Assembly (NCBI RefSeq): GCF_001045465.1
Contig: NZ_LFND01000006.1
Location: 62,001 to 126,000, forward strand
Length of the DNA stretch: 64,000 nucleotides
Source: Chryseobacterium angstadtii
GTDB taxonomy: Bacteria; Bacteroidota; Bacteroidia; Flavobacteriales; Weeksellaceae
Direction: 5' to 3'
Below, in pieces: positions 52,293 through 60,375 of this stretch. A model generated the notes under the pieces. The model was not told where the DNA came from, ran no database searches, and saw only the letters and a program-made list of their open reading frames with translations. Position 1 is the first letter of the stretch. Each line of letters starts with the position of its first letter. Both the position numbers and the translations under genes were made by a program.

Positions 52293-53192
52293 TTAAGAGT
52301 AATATAGATCGTCAACGTTTGATTTTAAGAATCTCCATGTAGCGAAGATGGTACTTAAAACGGAAATAAAAATTCCAACCCCAAGTACTAAAATAACCAG
52401 CCAGAAATACTGATTGTTGTCCTGTACGAAAGCAGAACCAATCTGACTTGTAAAATAATACCAAACCCCGAACAAAGCTAAAAGACCGATTACAGACCCG
52501 ATAGCTCCTAAAACGATAGCTTCAACGATAAAAGGTTTAAGAATAAATCTTCTTTTTGCTCCTACCAGCTGCATGGTTTTAATGATAAATCTTTTAGAGA
52601 ATATCTTCAGTCGGATAGAGTTATTGATAAGGACTACAGCCAGGATCAGGAAAAGAATAGAGAATCCTAGTATCCATTTTAAAATTCTGCTCAGGTTATT
52701 ATATACATCCACCATCAGCGTACTGTCATTTTTAACATCCACAATACCCGGAACAGATTGGATAATCTTAATGGCTCCGTCAATTTTTGCAGGGTCTACA
52801 TACTCCGGTTTCAATGCCACTTCTATAGATGATGGGAAAATATTTTCTTCAAAAAGGGCATCGCTGTCTATCCCCATTGTTTTTTTGGCTTCTTTAGCCG
52901 CCATATCTCTTGAGATGTAGGTTGCTTTTTTTACAGGAGCTAAAGTCTGCACCTTTTTAAAAGTTTCTTCCTCCAGTTTTGCAATTTTCACCGAGTCTTT
53001 AGCATCATAGTTTTGATCGAAATAAGCATTCACTACCAGCTGTTCCTTAATGTAGTCAGAATACTTCTGGGCATTAATTAAAATAAGCCCCATTAATCCT
53101 AACAAAAATAACACTAAGGCGATACTTATTACTACGGTAATATTGCTGGACCGAAGCCTTTTCTTATTAAACTCATCTACAGATTTAGCCAT
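52293..53192 (-). CDS. ftsX: Cell division protein FtsX
   Basis: 299 residues. Four transmembrane segments, one near residue 20-42 and three between about 165 and 290, with a periplasmic loop of about 120 residues containing the FtsX-type EEENIFPSSIEVALK-like segment (LFEENIFPSSIEVAL). RFIIKTMQLVGAKRRFILKPFIVEAIVLG is the conserved coupling region. FtsEX controls peptidoglycan hydrolases at the septum. ftsE is not adjacent here, as is common in Bacteroidota. It begins the ftsX-DUF3098-uppP-lipoprotein-truB block. Confidence 0.95.
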   Translation of the reverse strand: MAKSVDEFNKKRLRSSNITVVISIALVLFLLGLMGLILINAQKYSDYIKEQLVVNAYFDQNYDAKDSVKIAKLEEETFKKVQTLAPVKKATYISRDMAAKEAKKTMGIDSDALFEENIFPSSIEVALKPEYVDPAKIDGAIKIIQSVPGIVDVKNDSTLMVDVYNNLSRILKWILGFSILFLILAVVLINNSIRLKIFSKRFIIKTMQLVGAKRRFILKPFIVEAIVLGAIGSVIGLLALFGVWYYFTSQIGSAFVQDNNQYFWLVILVLGVGIFISVLSTIFATWRFLKSNVDDLYYS

Positions 53193-53283
53193 TAATATTA
53201 AAATTTTTGGCTAAATTAGAAAAAAACTTCCGAAATTTGGGACCAAATAAAGAAAATCATTGTTAATAAAATCATAAAAAACT

Positions 53284-54054
53284 TTGAGTGTAAAAGCAAA
53301 AAAACATCTTGGACAGCACTTTCTGACAGATGAAAACATCGCACGGAAAATCGTGGAAGGTCTTAATTTTGAAGGCTATAAAAATGTCATGGAAGTAGGT
53401 CCCGGAATGGGCGTCCTTACCAAATATCTGCTGGAGAAGGACCAGTCTGTGTATCTTGCAGAGATCGACACAGAGTCTATTGAATATTTGAAAAACAATT
53501 ATTCAAAAATCACGGAAAATACCTTTGTAGGAGATTTTCTGAAGCAGGACTTTCATTTTATCAATGGAGAACAGATTGCCATTATCGGGAATTTCCCCTA
53601 TAATATTTCTTCACAGATTCTTTTTAAGATCGTAGATTATTATGAGCAGATTCCGGAAATGGTAGGAATGTTCCAGAAGGAAGTGGCCGAAAGAACGGCA
53701 GCTGTTCCCAGAACTAAAGATTACGGTATCTTATCTGTACTGATTCAGGCTTATTATGATGTATCCTATCTGTTTACGGTGCATGAAAACGTATTCAACC
53801 CACCTCCGAAAGTAAAGTCGGGCGTGATCAGACTGACAAGAAATCCCAAAAAAGGTCTTGCCGGAAATGAGGTTCTTTTTAAACAGATCGTAAAAGCAGG
53901 ATTCAATCAAAGGAGAAAAAAACTGTCGAATTCACTGAAAATACTGAATATTCCTGAAGCTTTGAAGACGCATGAATTTTTGGATAAAAGAGCAGAAGAG
54001 CTCAGCGTCCTGGATTTTATCGGCTTTGCCAATCTCTGGAAACAGAATCAGTAA
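53284..54054 (+). CDS. rsmA: 16S rRNA dimethyladenosine transferase, TTG start
   Basis: 256 residues. KKHLGQHFLTD at the N-terminus, the SAM motif EVGPGMGVLTKYL and the catalytic IGNFPYNISSQI identify RsmA (KsgA), which dimethylates A1518 and A1519 of 16S rRNA. The only in-frame start that keeps the conserved MSVKAKKHLGQHF beginning is the TTG at 53284; the nearby GTG at 53288 is out of frame and the next ATG (MEVGPG region) would delete the conserved start. It is divergent from ftsX across 91 bp. Confidence 0.95.
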   Translation: MSVKAKKHLGQHFLTDENIARKIVEGLNFEGYKNVMEVGPGMGVLTKYLLEKDQSVYLAEIDTESIEYLKNNYSKITENTFVGDFLKQDFHFINGEQIAIIGNFPYNISSQILFKIVDYYEQIPEMVGMFQKEVAERTAAVPRTKDYGILSVLIQAYYDVSYLFTVHENVFNPPPKVKSGVIRLTRNPKKGLAGNEVLFKQIVKAGFNQRRKKLSNSLKILNIPEALKTHEFLDKRAEELSVLDFIGFANLWKQNQ

Positions 54055-54069
54055 AATTCAGTTGTAAAA

Positions 54070-54112
54070 ATAAAAAAAGCCTTTCAAGTAATCTTGAAAG
54101 GCTTTTTTTATG
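54070..54112. terminator. Bidirectional terminator, rsmA and anchor-L protein 1
   Basis: AAAAAAAGCCTTTCAAG (54072-54088) and CTTGAAAGGCTTTTTTT (54093-54109) form a perfect 17-bp stem with a TAAT loop; A and T runs serve both strands. Confidence 0.9.
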
Positions 54113-54124
54113 AGCTTTATATTT

Positions 54125-56491
54125 TTATTCCCTGTTCTTCAGCATAATCCATCCGGACCAGTTCATCTGAACTTTTGATTTAGGGTATTCGAAATTAAAC
54201 TTATACCAATAGGTGGAAGTAGACAGTTTCTTACCTCCTACCGTTCCATCCCAAACCGGTTTTTCTTTGGAGAATCTGAACATTTCAACGCCGTATCTGT
54301 CATAAACAGATCCCGTAAAGTTCTTGAATTCACCCAGTGCTTTAAGATCCAGCACATCATTTACTCCGTCATTATTAGGTGTAATGATATTATTAATCTG
54401 TAAAGTATAGAAATCAAATGTTCCCACACAATGGGTTCCTACCCTTCTCACCAATACGGTATAATTGGTATTGTTCAGCAGATTGGTAAATATATTAGAA
54501 TCCTGCCATGTGAGCCCGTTGTCTATGGAATATTCCAAAGTACTTGGGGTATTATTCATGGATGGGTTTTCTGCCGTGATGATTACTGTTTTTTTAGAGC
54601 TTTCATAGTTTATGGCCGTTACAAAAGGTGTTGCTGCCCCTCCTACTTTTGCCGTAAAGGTTTTTTTACAGAATCCGTTATCTACTTCTACGGTATAAAT
54701 ACCCCAGCTGTCTACGGTAATCGTCTGTGTAGTGGCTCCGGTACTCCATAGATATTTATAATTCGGACCTGCACCTGCATCCAAAACAACGCGGTCACCC
54801 AAACACATTTCTACATCTTTTAAAGGAGAAGTGATCTCCGGCGTCACTTCAACTCTGATGGTTGCAGGGTTTAAAGAACGGCATCCTTTCGCTCCTACCG
54901 CATACACGGTAAATGTAGTGGTCTGATACAATGTTACGGTTTGTGTATTGCCTGTACCCGGGAAGTTCACCCATTGGTAGGTAGCTCCGCCATCAGCAGT
55001 AAGGGTTACTGTTTCTCCCGGACATATTTTTATTCTGGAAGATTTTATACCCGCTGTAGGGGTTGTTTCTTTGAGCAGTTTTAATTCTACCATCTTGCTG
55101 CAAAAGCCTCCGTTTGAAACTACGGTGTACAGAATCTGTCCGTCTGTACCGTTATAATTCAAGATATTCTGGATATTATTCGTATTCTGAGCGATAGCAT
55201 CAGCCTGATTTACATAAAATTTAAATATAGCACCCGGAGTAGGGCTTAAAGATGGCATGGCATTCGTGAGGTCGAAGGTGGTAATATCCGGCGTGGCGCA
55301 AAGCAGCAGTGAAGCATCCTGTGCCTGCGGAGTGGTTCCTCCATGGATTTCTATCGTTGCTTTTCCCGGACAAGGATTTCCCGGAACTCTTACTTCAATG
55401 GTATATGTTCCGGGCTGCGTGGCCGTAATGGTATTTGTTGTAGCCCCTGCTACCGGATTTCCGTTCAGGAACCATTGATATAATAAATTAGGATCACTTA
55501 CGGATGCTGTGATCACCTGTGGTACGTTGTCACAAACATTAATATCTGAAGGCAGTGTAGCACCGCTAGGATCCAGAAGCTCTACTCCAATGTTAAATGA
55601 TCCTCCTTCCAGAAATACAGCCGAGTCATAAATGTGATCCGCAAAGGTATAAGGGGTATAATCGGCAATAACCATCTTAAAATGGTATTCCTGCCCCGCC
55701 ACTACAGTAGCTACAGCAGTAAGAGGAACTGTTCTTCCTTCAAAATTGGTTTCTATATTGGTGGTATTATATCCTCCGAAATATTGTTCATTCACGGCTC
55801 CGCAATCTCCCGGTATCGCAGGGTGGATATTCGTAACACTTACAGGTCCGGCACCCCCGGGAAGTATTGCCATATTCTGGTAAGCCCCGCCTGATGTAGG
55901 TCTTAGAAGAATTGCAAAAGCATCTGCATAATCACAGGGAAATCCGCCGTAATATTCTTCAGAAGCTAATATATAATTAAATTTAATTTGGGAAGTTGTA
56001 GGCACAAAGTCAAATTCCAGAAGAACAGCATCGGCTAATGTTCCGGTAGATCCGATAGCCTGTGCAAGATCGGGATCACTTCCACCACCGTTATTATCTC
56101 CCAGGGTACCTTCCGCTGCGTTTCCGGCTCTTCTTGCTTTTCCTGTAGAAAGTACAATCCCGTCTTTAAACGGAAAATTAGTAGTTCCTTTGTTGAAATA
56201 TCCCCAAGATCTGTCTGCATCAGTTACTGCATGGTTGGGTGTTATCTTTACATTGGTTACGCTGGGTGTTACACAGGTATTAGTTCCTGAGGAGATCAGA
56301 ACATCCTTTACCAGCTGAGTAATAGAATACGTTGAAGCCGGGTAAGGAGGAACGTTTACATCAATAAAAGCTCCTGCTTTATTTGCAGGGGGAATATTTG
56401 TTTTGTGGAGAACTCTGGGCTTACCAGTCTGAGAATATGAATAAGTCGAGACGACCAAAAAAAATAAAAAAAAGAGGAGATTTTTTCGCAT
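54125..56491 (-). CDS. Choice-of-anchor-L surface protein, T9SS type B (paralogue 1)
   Basis: 788 residues with signal peptide (to about 20, TYSYSQ). The choice-of-anchor-L domain covers about 35-305 (GYFNKGTTNFPF, LASEEYYGGFPCDYADAFAILL, LPGGAGPVSVTNIHP, YHFKMVIADYTPY). Ig-like modules follow (YQWFLNGNPVAGA; TYQWVNFPGTGNT; YLWSTGATTQTI), then a gliding-motility-associated type B C-terminal domain (NIITPNNDGVNDVLDL; YDRYGVEMFRF; STYWYKFNFEY). T9SS exports such proteins to the surface, where they act as adhesins or matrix proteins. No PorP/SprF-type partner gene is next to it. Confidence 0.9.
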   Translation of the reverse strand: MRKNLLFFLFFLVVSTYSYSQTGKPRVLHKTNIPPANKAGAFIDVNVPPYPASTYSITQLVKDVLISSGTNTCVTPSVTNVKITPNHAVTDADRSWGYFNKGTTNFPFKDGIVLSTGKARRAGNAAEGTLGDNNGGGSDPDLAQAIGSTGTLADAVLLEFDFVPTTSQIKFNYILASEEYYGGFPCDYADAFAILLRPTSGGAYQNMAILPGGAGPVSVTNIHPAIPGDCGAVNEQYFGGYNTTNIETNFEGRTVPLTAVATVVAGQEYHFKMVIADYTPYTFADHIYDSAVFLEGGSFNIGVELLDPSGATLPSDINVCDNVPQVITASVSDPNLLYQWFLNGNPVAGATTNTITATQPGTYTIEVRVPGNPCPGKATIEIHGGTTPQAQDASLLLCATPDITTFDLTNAMPSLSPTPGAIFKFYVNQADAIAQNTNNIQNILNYNGTDGQILYTVVSNGGFCSKMVELKLLKETTPTAGIKSSRIKICPGETVTLTADGGATYQWVNFPGTGNTQTVTLYQTTTFTVYAVGAKGCRSLNPATIRVEVTPEITSPLKDVEMCLGDRVVLDAGAGPNYKYLWSTGATTQTITVDSWGIYTVEVDNGFCKKTFTAKVGGAATPFVTAINYESSKKTVIITAENPSMNNTPSTLEYSIDNGLTWQDSNIFTNLLNNTNYTVLVRRVGTHCVGTFDFYTLQINNIITPNNDGVNDVLDLKALGEFKNFTGSVYDRYGVEMFRFSKEKPVWDGTVGGKKLSTSTYWYKFNFEYPKSKVQMNWSGWIMLKNRE

Positions 56492-56564
56492 AATACTTTT
56501 GTTTCAACAAATTTAATTTATTTCCAAATATATCCTATATTTTTTGTCATTATTTTAATATAAA

Positions 56565-56598
56565 AAAAACAAACCTTCCAAATATGGAAGGTTTGACT
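56565..56598 (-). terminator. Terminator of anchor-L protein 2
   Basis: CAAACCTTCCA (56570-56580) and TGGAAGGTTTG (56585-56595) form a perfect 11-bp stem with an AATA loop, T8 on the minus strand. Confidence 0.85.
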
Positions 56599-56599
56599 G

Positions 56600-59500
56600 T
56601 TAGTTTCTATTTTTTAGCAATATCCAACCTGACCTTAATTCAAGTTTTTTACTGGCCGGATTTTCCCACTGTACTTTGTACCAATACGTACCCGTGGCCA
56701 GATTCAGTCCTTTTAAAGAACCTCTCCAGACCGGATCTTTTTTAGAGGCCCTGAACAGTTCGGCTCCATACCGGTCAAAGACTGATGCTGCAAAATTGTT
56801 ATATCCGCTGATTCCGGAAAAATCTATTCCATCATTTACCCCATCCATATTAGGCGTAATCACATTGCTGATCACAAAGGTGAAATAGCTTAATGTTGTT
56901 CCGCATTTTGCTCCTTTTACCCTTACCATCAGAGGATAGTTGGTATTATTTAAAACATTATAGAATATATTGGAATCCTGCCACACCAGACCACCGTCTA
57001 TGGAATATTCCAGAACTCCTCCTGTAGGATTGTTTGCCGTAAGCGTCAGTACATGGTTATCGTATACTATATTCGTAAATTTCGGAAGCTCAGGATTTAA
57101 TAATTGAGCGGAGAATACTTTAGAACAAACTCCATTACTAATGGTAACGGTATAGGTTCCCACAACGTTGGTGGAAATGGTTTGCGTAGTGGCTCCCGTA
57201 TTCCATAAGTAAGTATAGTTAGGTCCTGCTCCTGCGTCCAGAACTCCCGTATCTCCTGCACAAACGTATACATCCTTCAATGTAGAAACGATAGCCGGAA
57301 CTACTTTAATAATTATTTCTGCCGCTACTAACGAGCTACATCCGTTACCTCCCAGTGCAAATACCGAATAAGTAGTGGTAACCGTTGGTGAAACCACCTG
57401 TGTATTTCCGTTTCCTGGAAGCCCTACCCAATTATAGGTAACTCCTCCGGTTGCAGTAAGCGTCACGGATTCTCCTGCACATATTTCTGTTTTAGATGCT
57501 GCGATTCCCGCAATTGGTGGCCCTACTATAACAGTTACTGTAGCAGGATTGGCAGAGATACAGCCGTTAGCTCCTACTGCATGCACCGTATAGGTTGTAG
57601 TTACCGTAGGAGAAACTACCTGAGTATCGCCATTTCCAGGAAGGCCACCTCCCCAGTTGTAAGTAACACCTCCTGTTGCCGTTAATGTTACCGATTCTCC
57701 TTCGCATATTCTAGGTTGCGAAGAAACAAGCGCAGCTACCGGAAGTGCCGTATTCTGAACTACATTCACTGTAGCCGTATAAGTACATGTCAGATTTCCC
57801 GGCTGTGATACATTGCTCACCGTAAGTGTATATGCCCCTCCTGCATTCACGACAGGGGAAAGGGTATTTCCGCCTGATACAATGTTTCCGCCACCGGCCG
57901 CTGTCCAGGTAATGGTGGATCCCGCAGGTACTACAGATGCTGTTGCATTAAGTGTAATCTGAGGATTTGTACAGGTAACTTCCTGTGGTGCTGCTATAGT
58001 AAGGGTTGTTTCAGCTGTTCTCAGTAGCTGAAGGGAAACCACATAATGACAGCCCCCATTTTTTACTAAGACAAATATTGTTTGATTACCCGGTGGCGCA
58101 TATGTGGTAGGTGCCGCAATAAAATTGGCATTCCCGGCAAGTGCATCAGCCTGGTTGATATAATAAGTAAAAGTAACTCCTCCTCCGGCAGTGGTAATCT
58201 GCCCCTGAGCAGTGGTAAGATCATAAGTAAGGTTTGGCGCATAACATTTATGCAATACTGCATCCTGTACTGTGATAGGCTGTGAAACTTCAATAGTAAT
58301 GGTTGCCGGATTTTGAGAAACACATCCGTTTGCCCCTACAGCCGTTACTGTGTAGGTAGTATTGGTGGTAGGTGATACCGTCTGCGTATTTCCATTTCCG
58401 GGAAGCCCGCCGCCCCAGTTATAGGTAGCTCCTCCTGTTGCCGTTAATGTAACCGATTCTCCGTTACAGATCTGTATTTTAGTTGCTGTAAGCCCCGTAA
58501 CAGGCGGAGCACTGTCTCCTGTAACCGTTACATTGGCAGTAGCGGTACACAATACATTCCCCGGCTGGTAAGTATTTGATATAGTTAAAGTATAAGTTCC
58601 CGGAGCATTGATTACCGGAGTTAATGTATTTCCTCCCGAAACAATATTTCCTCCCGTAGTAGTCCAGTTAAAAACAGATCCTGCAGGATAAACAGAAGCT
58701 GAGGCATCCAACGTTGCCTGTGAACTGGTACAGGTTAATACAGGCGGAGGCAAAGCGGAAGCTGTCATCTGAGGTGCTTTTACCAGCTGAAGCTCGGCTA
58801 CTTTGGAACAGAAACCATTCTTAACCAAAACATAAACCGTTTGTCCTCCAGGACTTGAATAGGTAGCCGGGTTCGGGATGGTATTTCCATTTCCCGCATT
58901 GGCGTCTGCCTGATTGATATAATAGGCAAATGTTGCCCCAGGTGTTGTACTTATAGAAGGCTGAGCGGAGGGTAAATTGAATGTTACATTTCCTGCCGCA
59001 AAGCAGCTCGTCAGTGTTGCATTCTGAACCGTTGGTGAAGTCCCTCCCACCACAGTAATACTTGCTGTTCCCGGACAGTTGTTTCCCTGGATAAAAACCT
59101 GAACACTGTAAACCCCTGGCTGAGTAGCCGTATAACTTGGCCCTGTTTGGCCCGGAATAGGGTTATTATTTAAAAACCACTGATAAGTAACATTAGGTGC
59201 CTGCACAGAAGCCGTGAAAGTCTGCGGCGTATTGTCGCACATGTTAATGGTATCAGGAAGCTGTACTCCGGCCGGATCAAGAATCTTTACTCCGATATCA
59301 AATGATCCTGCCTCAAGAAACACCGCTGAATCAAAATTAGAATCTGAATAATCGGCCAAAACCATTTTAAAATGGTAAGTCTGGCCCGGAACAACTGTGG
59401 CTTTCGCCGTTAATGGAATCGTACGTCCGTCAAAGTTGGTCTCTACCATCGGATTGTTAATTCCTGCAAAATACTGCTGGTTGACAGGTCCACAACCTGA

Positions 59501-60205
59501 ATTCCCGGGAATTGTCGGGTGGATATTCGTCACACTCACAGGTCCGGCTCCACCGGGAAGTACTGCGAGATTGGTATAGGTAGGATCCGTTGCTTTTTTT
59601 AAAAGTAAAGCAAACCCATCTGATATGGTACATGCAAACTGATGGGAGGTATCATATTCTTTGGAGGCAAATAAGTATCTGAACGTAATTTCTGTAGAGG
59701 AAGGAACAAAGTCGAATTCTATGTAAGTGGCATCTCTCAACTGAGTATTGTTCACATTTAATGCCGTAGCAAGATCAACGTCTCCTGCAGAAGGAAGAGG
59801 ATCGCTCAGAGTTCCCTGAAAATTGTTTCCGGTTTTTCTTGCATATCCGGTTGTAAGAACAATTCCTTTATCAAAAGGAAAAGCAGTGGTTCCTTTATTA
59901 AAAAAACCCCAGCTTCTGTTGGCATCGCTCACGGCTAAATTCGGAGAGACATTTACGTTGCTTACGTTGGCCGTAGAACAGGTTCCTCCGGATATCAGTA
60001 CCTCTTTTACCAGCTGTGTGATGCTGTAGTTGGATTCTGCATAATTAGGGGTATTTACATCTATAAAAACACCTGCTTTCATAGAGGCTGCTCCCGCTCT
60101 CTTTGCAGGTATTGTGGATCTGTCTTTGTTCTGAGCAAGAACAAGATTTCCCAATAATGCAAAAAATAGCGCCAAAAATAAACTTTCAATCCTCCTATTT
60201 AACAT
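56600..60205 (-). CDS. Large choice-of-anchor-L surface protein with repeated Ig modules, T9SS type B (paralogue 2)
   Basis: 1201 residues, about 415 longer than its neighbours. It has the same ends as its paralogues: signal peptide, anchor-L domain (about 40-315: GFFNKGTTAFPF, FASKEYDTSHQFAC, LPGGAGPVSVTNIHP) and type B sorting domain (VITPNMDGVNDGIDF). The extra length comes from duplicated middle modules: three copies of the ESVTLTATGG-TYNW-GLPGNG-TQ-VSPT unit and two of the FTYYINQADA-AGN unit plus ICTYTATVNV-type PKD-like domains. The duplications imply growth by recombination between repeats. Likely a cell-surface adhesin. Confidence 0.9.
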   Translation of the reverse strand: MLNRRIESLFLALFFALLGNLVLAQNKDRSTIPAKRAGAASMKAGVFIDVNTPNYAESNYSITQLVKEVLISGGTCSTANVSNVNVSPNLAVSDANRSWGFFNKGTTAFPFDKGIVLTTGYARKTGNNFQGTLSDPLPSAGDVDLATALNVNNTQLRDATYIEFDFVPSSTEITFRYLFASKEYDTSHQFACTISDGFALLLKKATDPTYTNLAVLPGGAGPVSVTNIHPTIPGNSGCGPVNQQYFAGINNPMVETNFDGRTIPLTAKATVVPGQTYHFKMVLADYSDSNFDSAVFLEAGSFDIGVKILDPAGVQLPDTINMCDNTPQTFTASVQAPNVTYQWFLNNNPIPGQTGPSYTATQPGVYSVQVFIQGNNCPGTASITVVGGTSPTVQNATLTSCFAAGNVTFNLPSAQPSISTTPGATFAYYINQADANAGNGNTIPNPATYSSPGGQTVYVLVKNGFCSKVAELQLVKAPQMTASALPPPVLTCTSSQATLDASASVYPAGSVFNWTTTGGNIVSGGNTLTPVINAPGTYTLTISNTYQPGNVLCTATANVTVTGDSAPPVTGLTATKIQICNGESVTLTATGGATYNWGGGLPGNGNTQTVSPTTNTTYTVTAVGANGCVSQNPATITIEVSQPITVQDAVLHKCYAPNLTYDLTTAQGQITTAGGGVTFTYYINQADALAGNANFIAAPTTYAPPGNQTIFVLVKNGGCHYVVSLQLLRTAETTLTIAAPQEVTCTNPQITLNATASVVPAGSTITWTAAGGGNIVSGGNTLSPVVNAGGAYTLTVSNVSQPGNLTCTYTATVNVVQNTALPVAALVSSQPRICEGESVTLTATGGVTYNWGGGLPGNGDTQVVSPTVTTTYTVHAVGANGCISANPATVTVIVGPPIAGIAASKTEICAGESVTLTATGGVTYNWVGLPGNGNTQVVSPTVTTTYSVFALGGNGCSSLVAAEIIIKVVPAIVSTLKDVYVCAGDTGVLDAGAGPNYTYLWNTGATTQTISTNVVGTYTVTISNGVCSKVFSAQLLNPELPKFTNIVYDNHVLTLTANNPTGGVLEYSIDGGLVWQDSNIFYNVLNNTNYPLMVRVKGAKCGTTLSYFTFVISNVITPNMDGVNDGIDFSGISGYNNFAASVFDRYGAELFRASKKDPVWRGSLKGLNLATGTYWYKVQWENPASKKLELRSGWILLKNRN

Positions 60206-60329
60206 TTTATAGTATTTGAAACAAAAATACTATTTTTTTTGATTGAAATTCAATTTAGTACAATTTACATTATCACTAATACAAATTTATTTATCTTAAA
60301 ATATAAATTCATTTTAAGGGTATATAATA

Positions 60330-60358
60330 AATAAGACCGGCAAAAATACCGGTCTTTA
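60330..60358 (-). terminator. Terminator of anchor-L protein 3
   Basis: AAGACCGG (60333-60340) pairs with CCGGTCTT (60349-60356) around CAAAAATA; the T-tract on the minus strand is interrupted (TATTTATTA), so it is moderate. Confidence 0.65.
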
Positions 60359-60375
60359 TACATATTAGATAAAAT

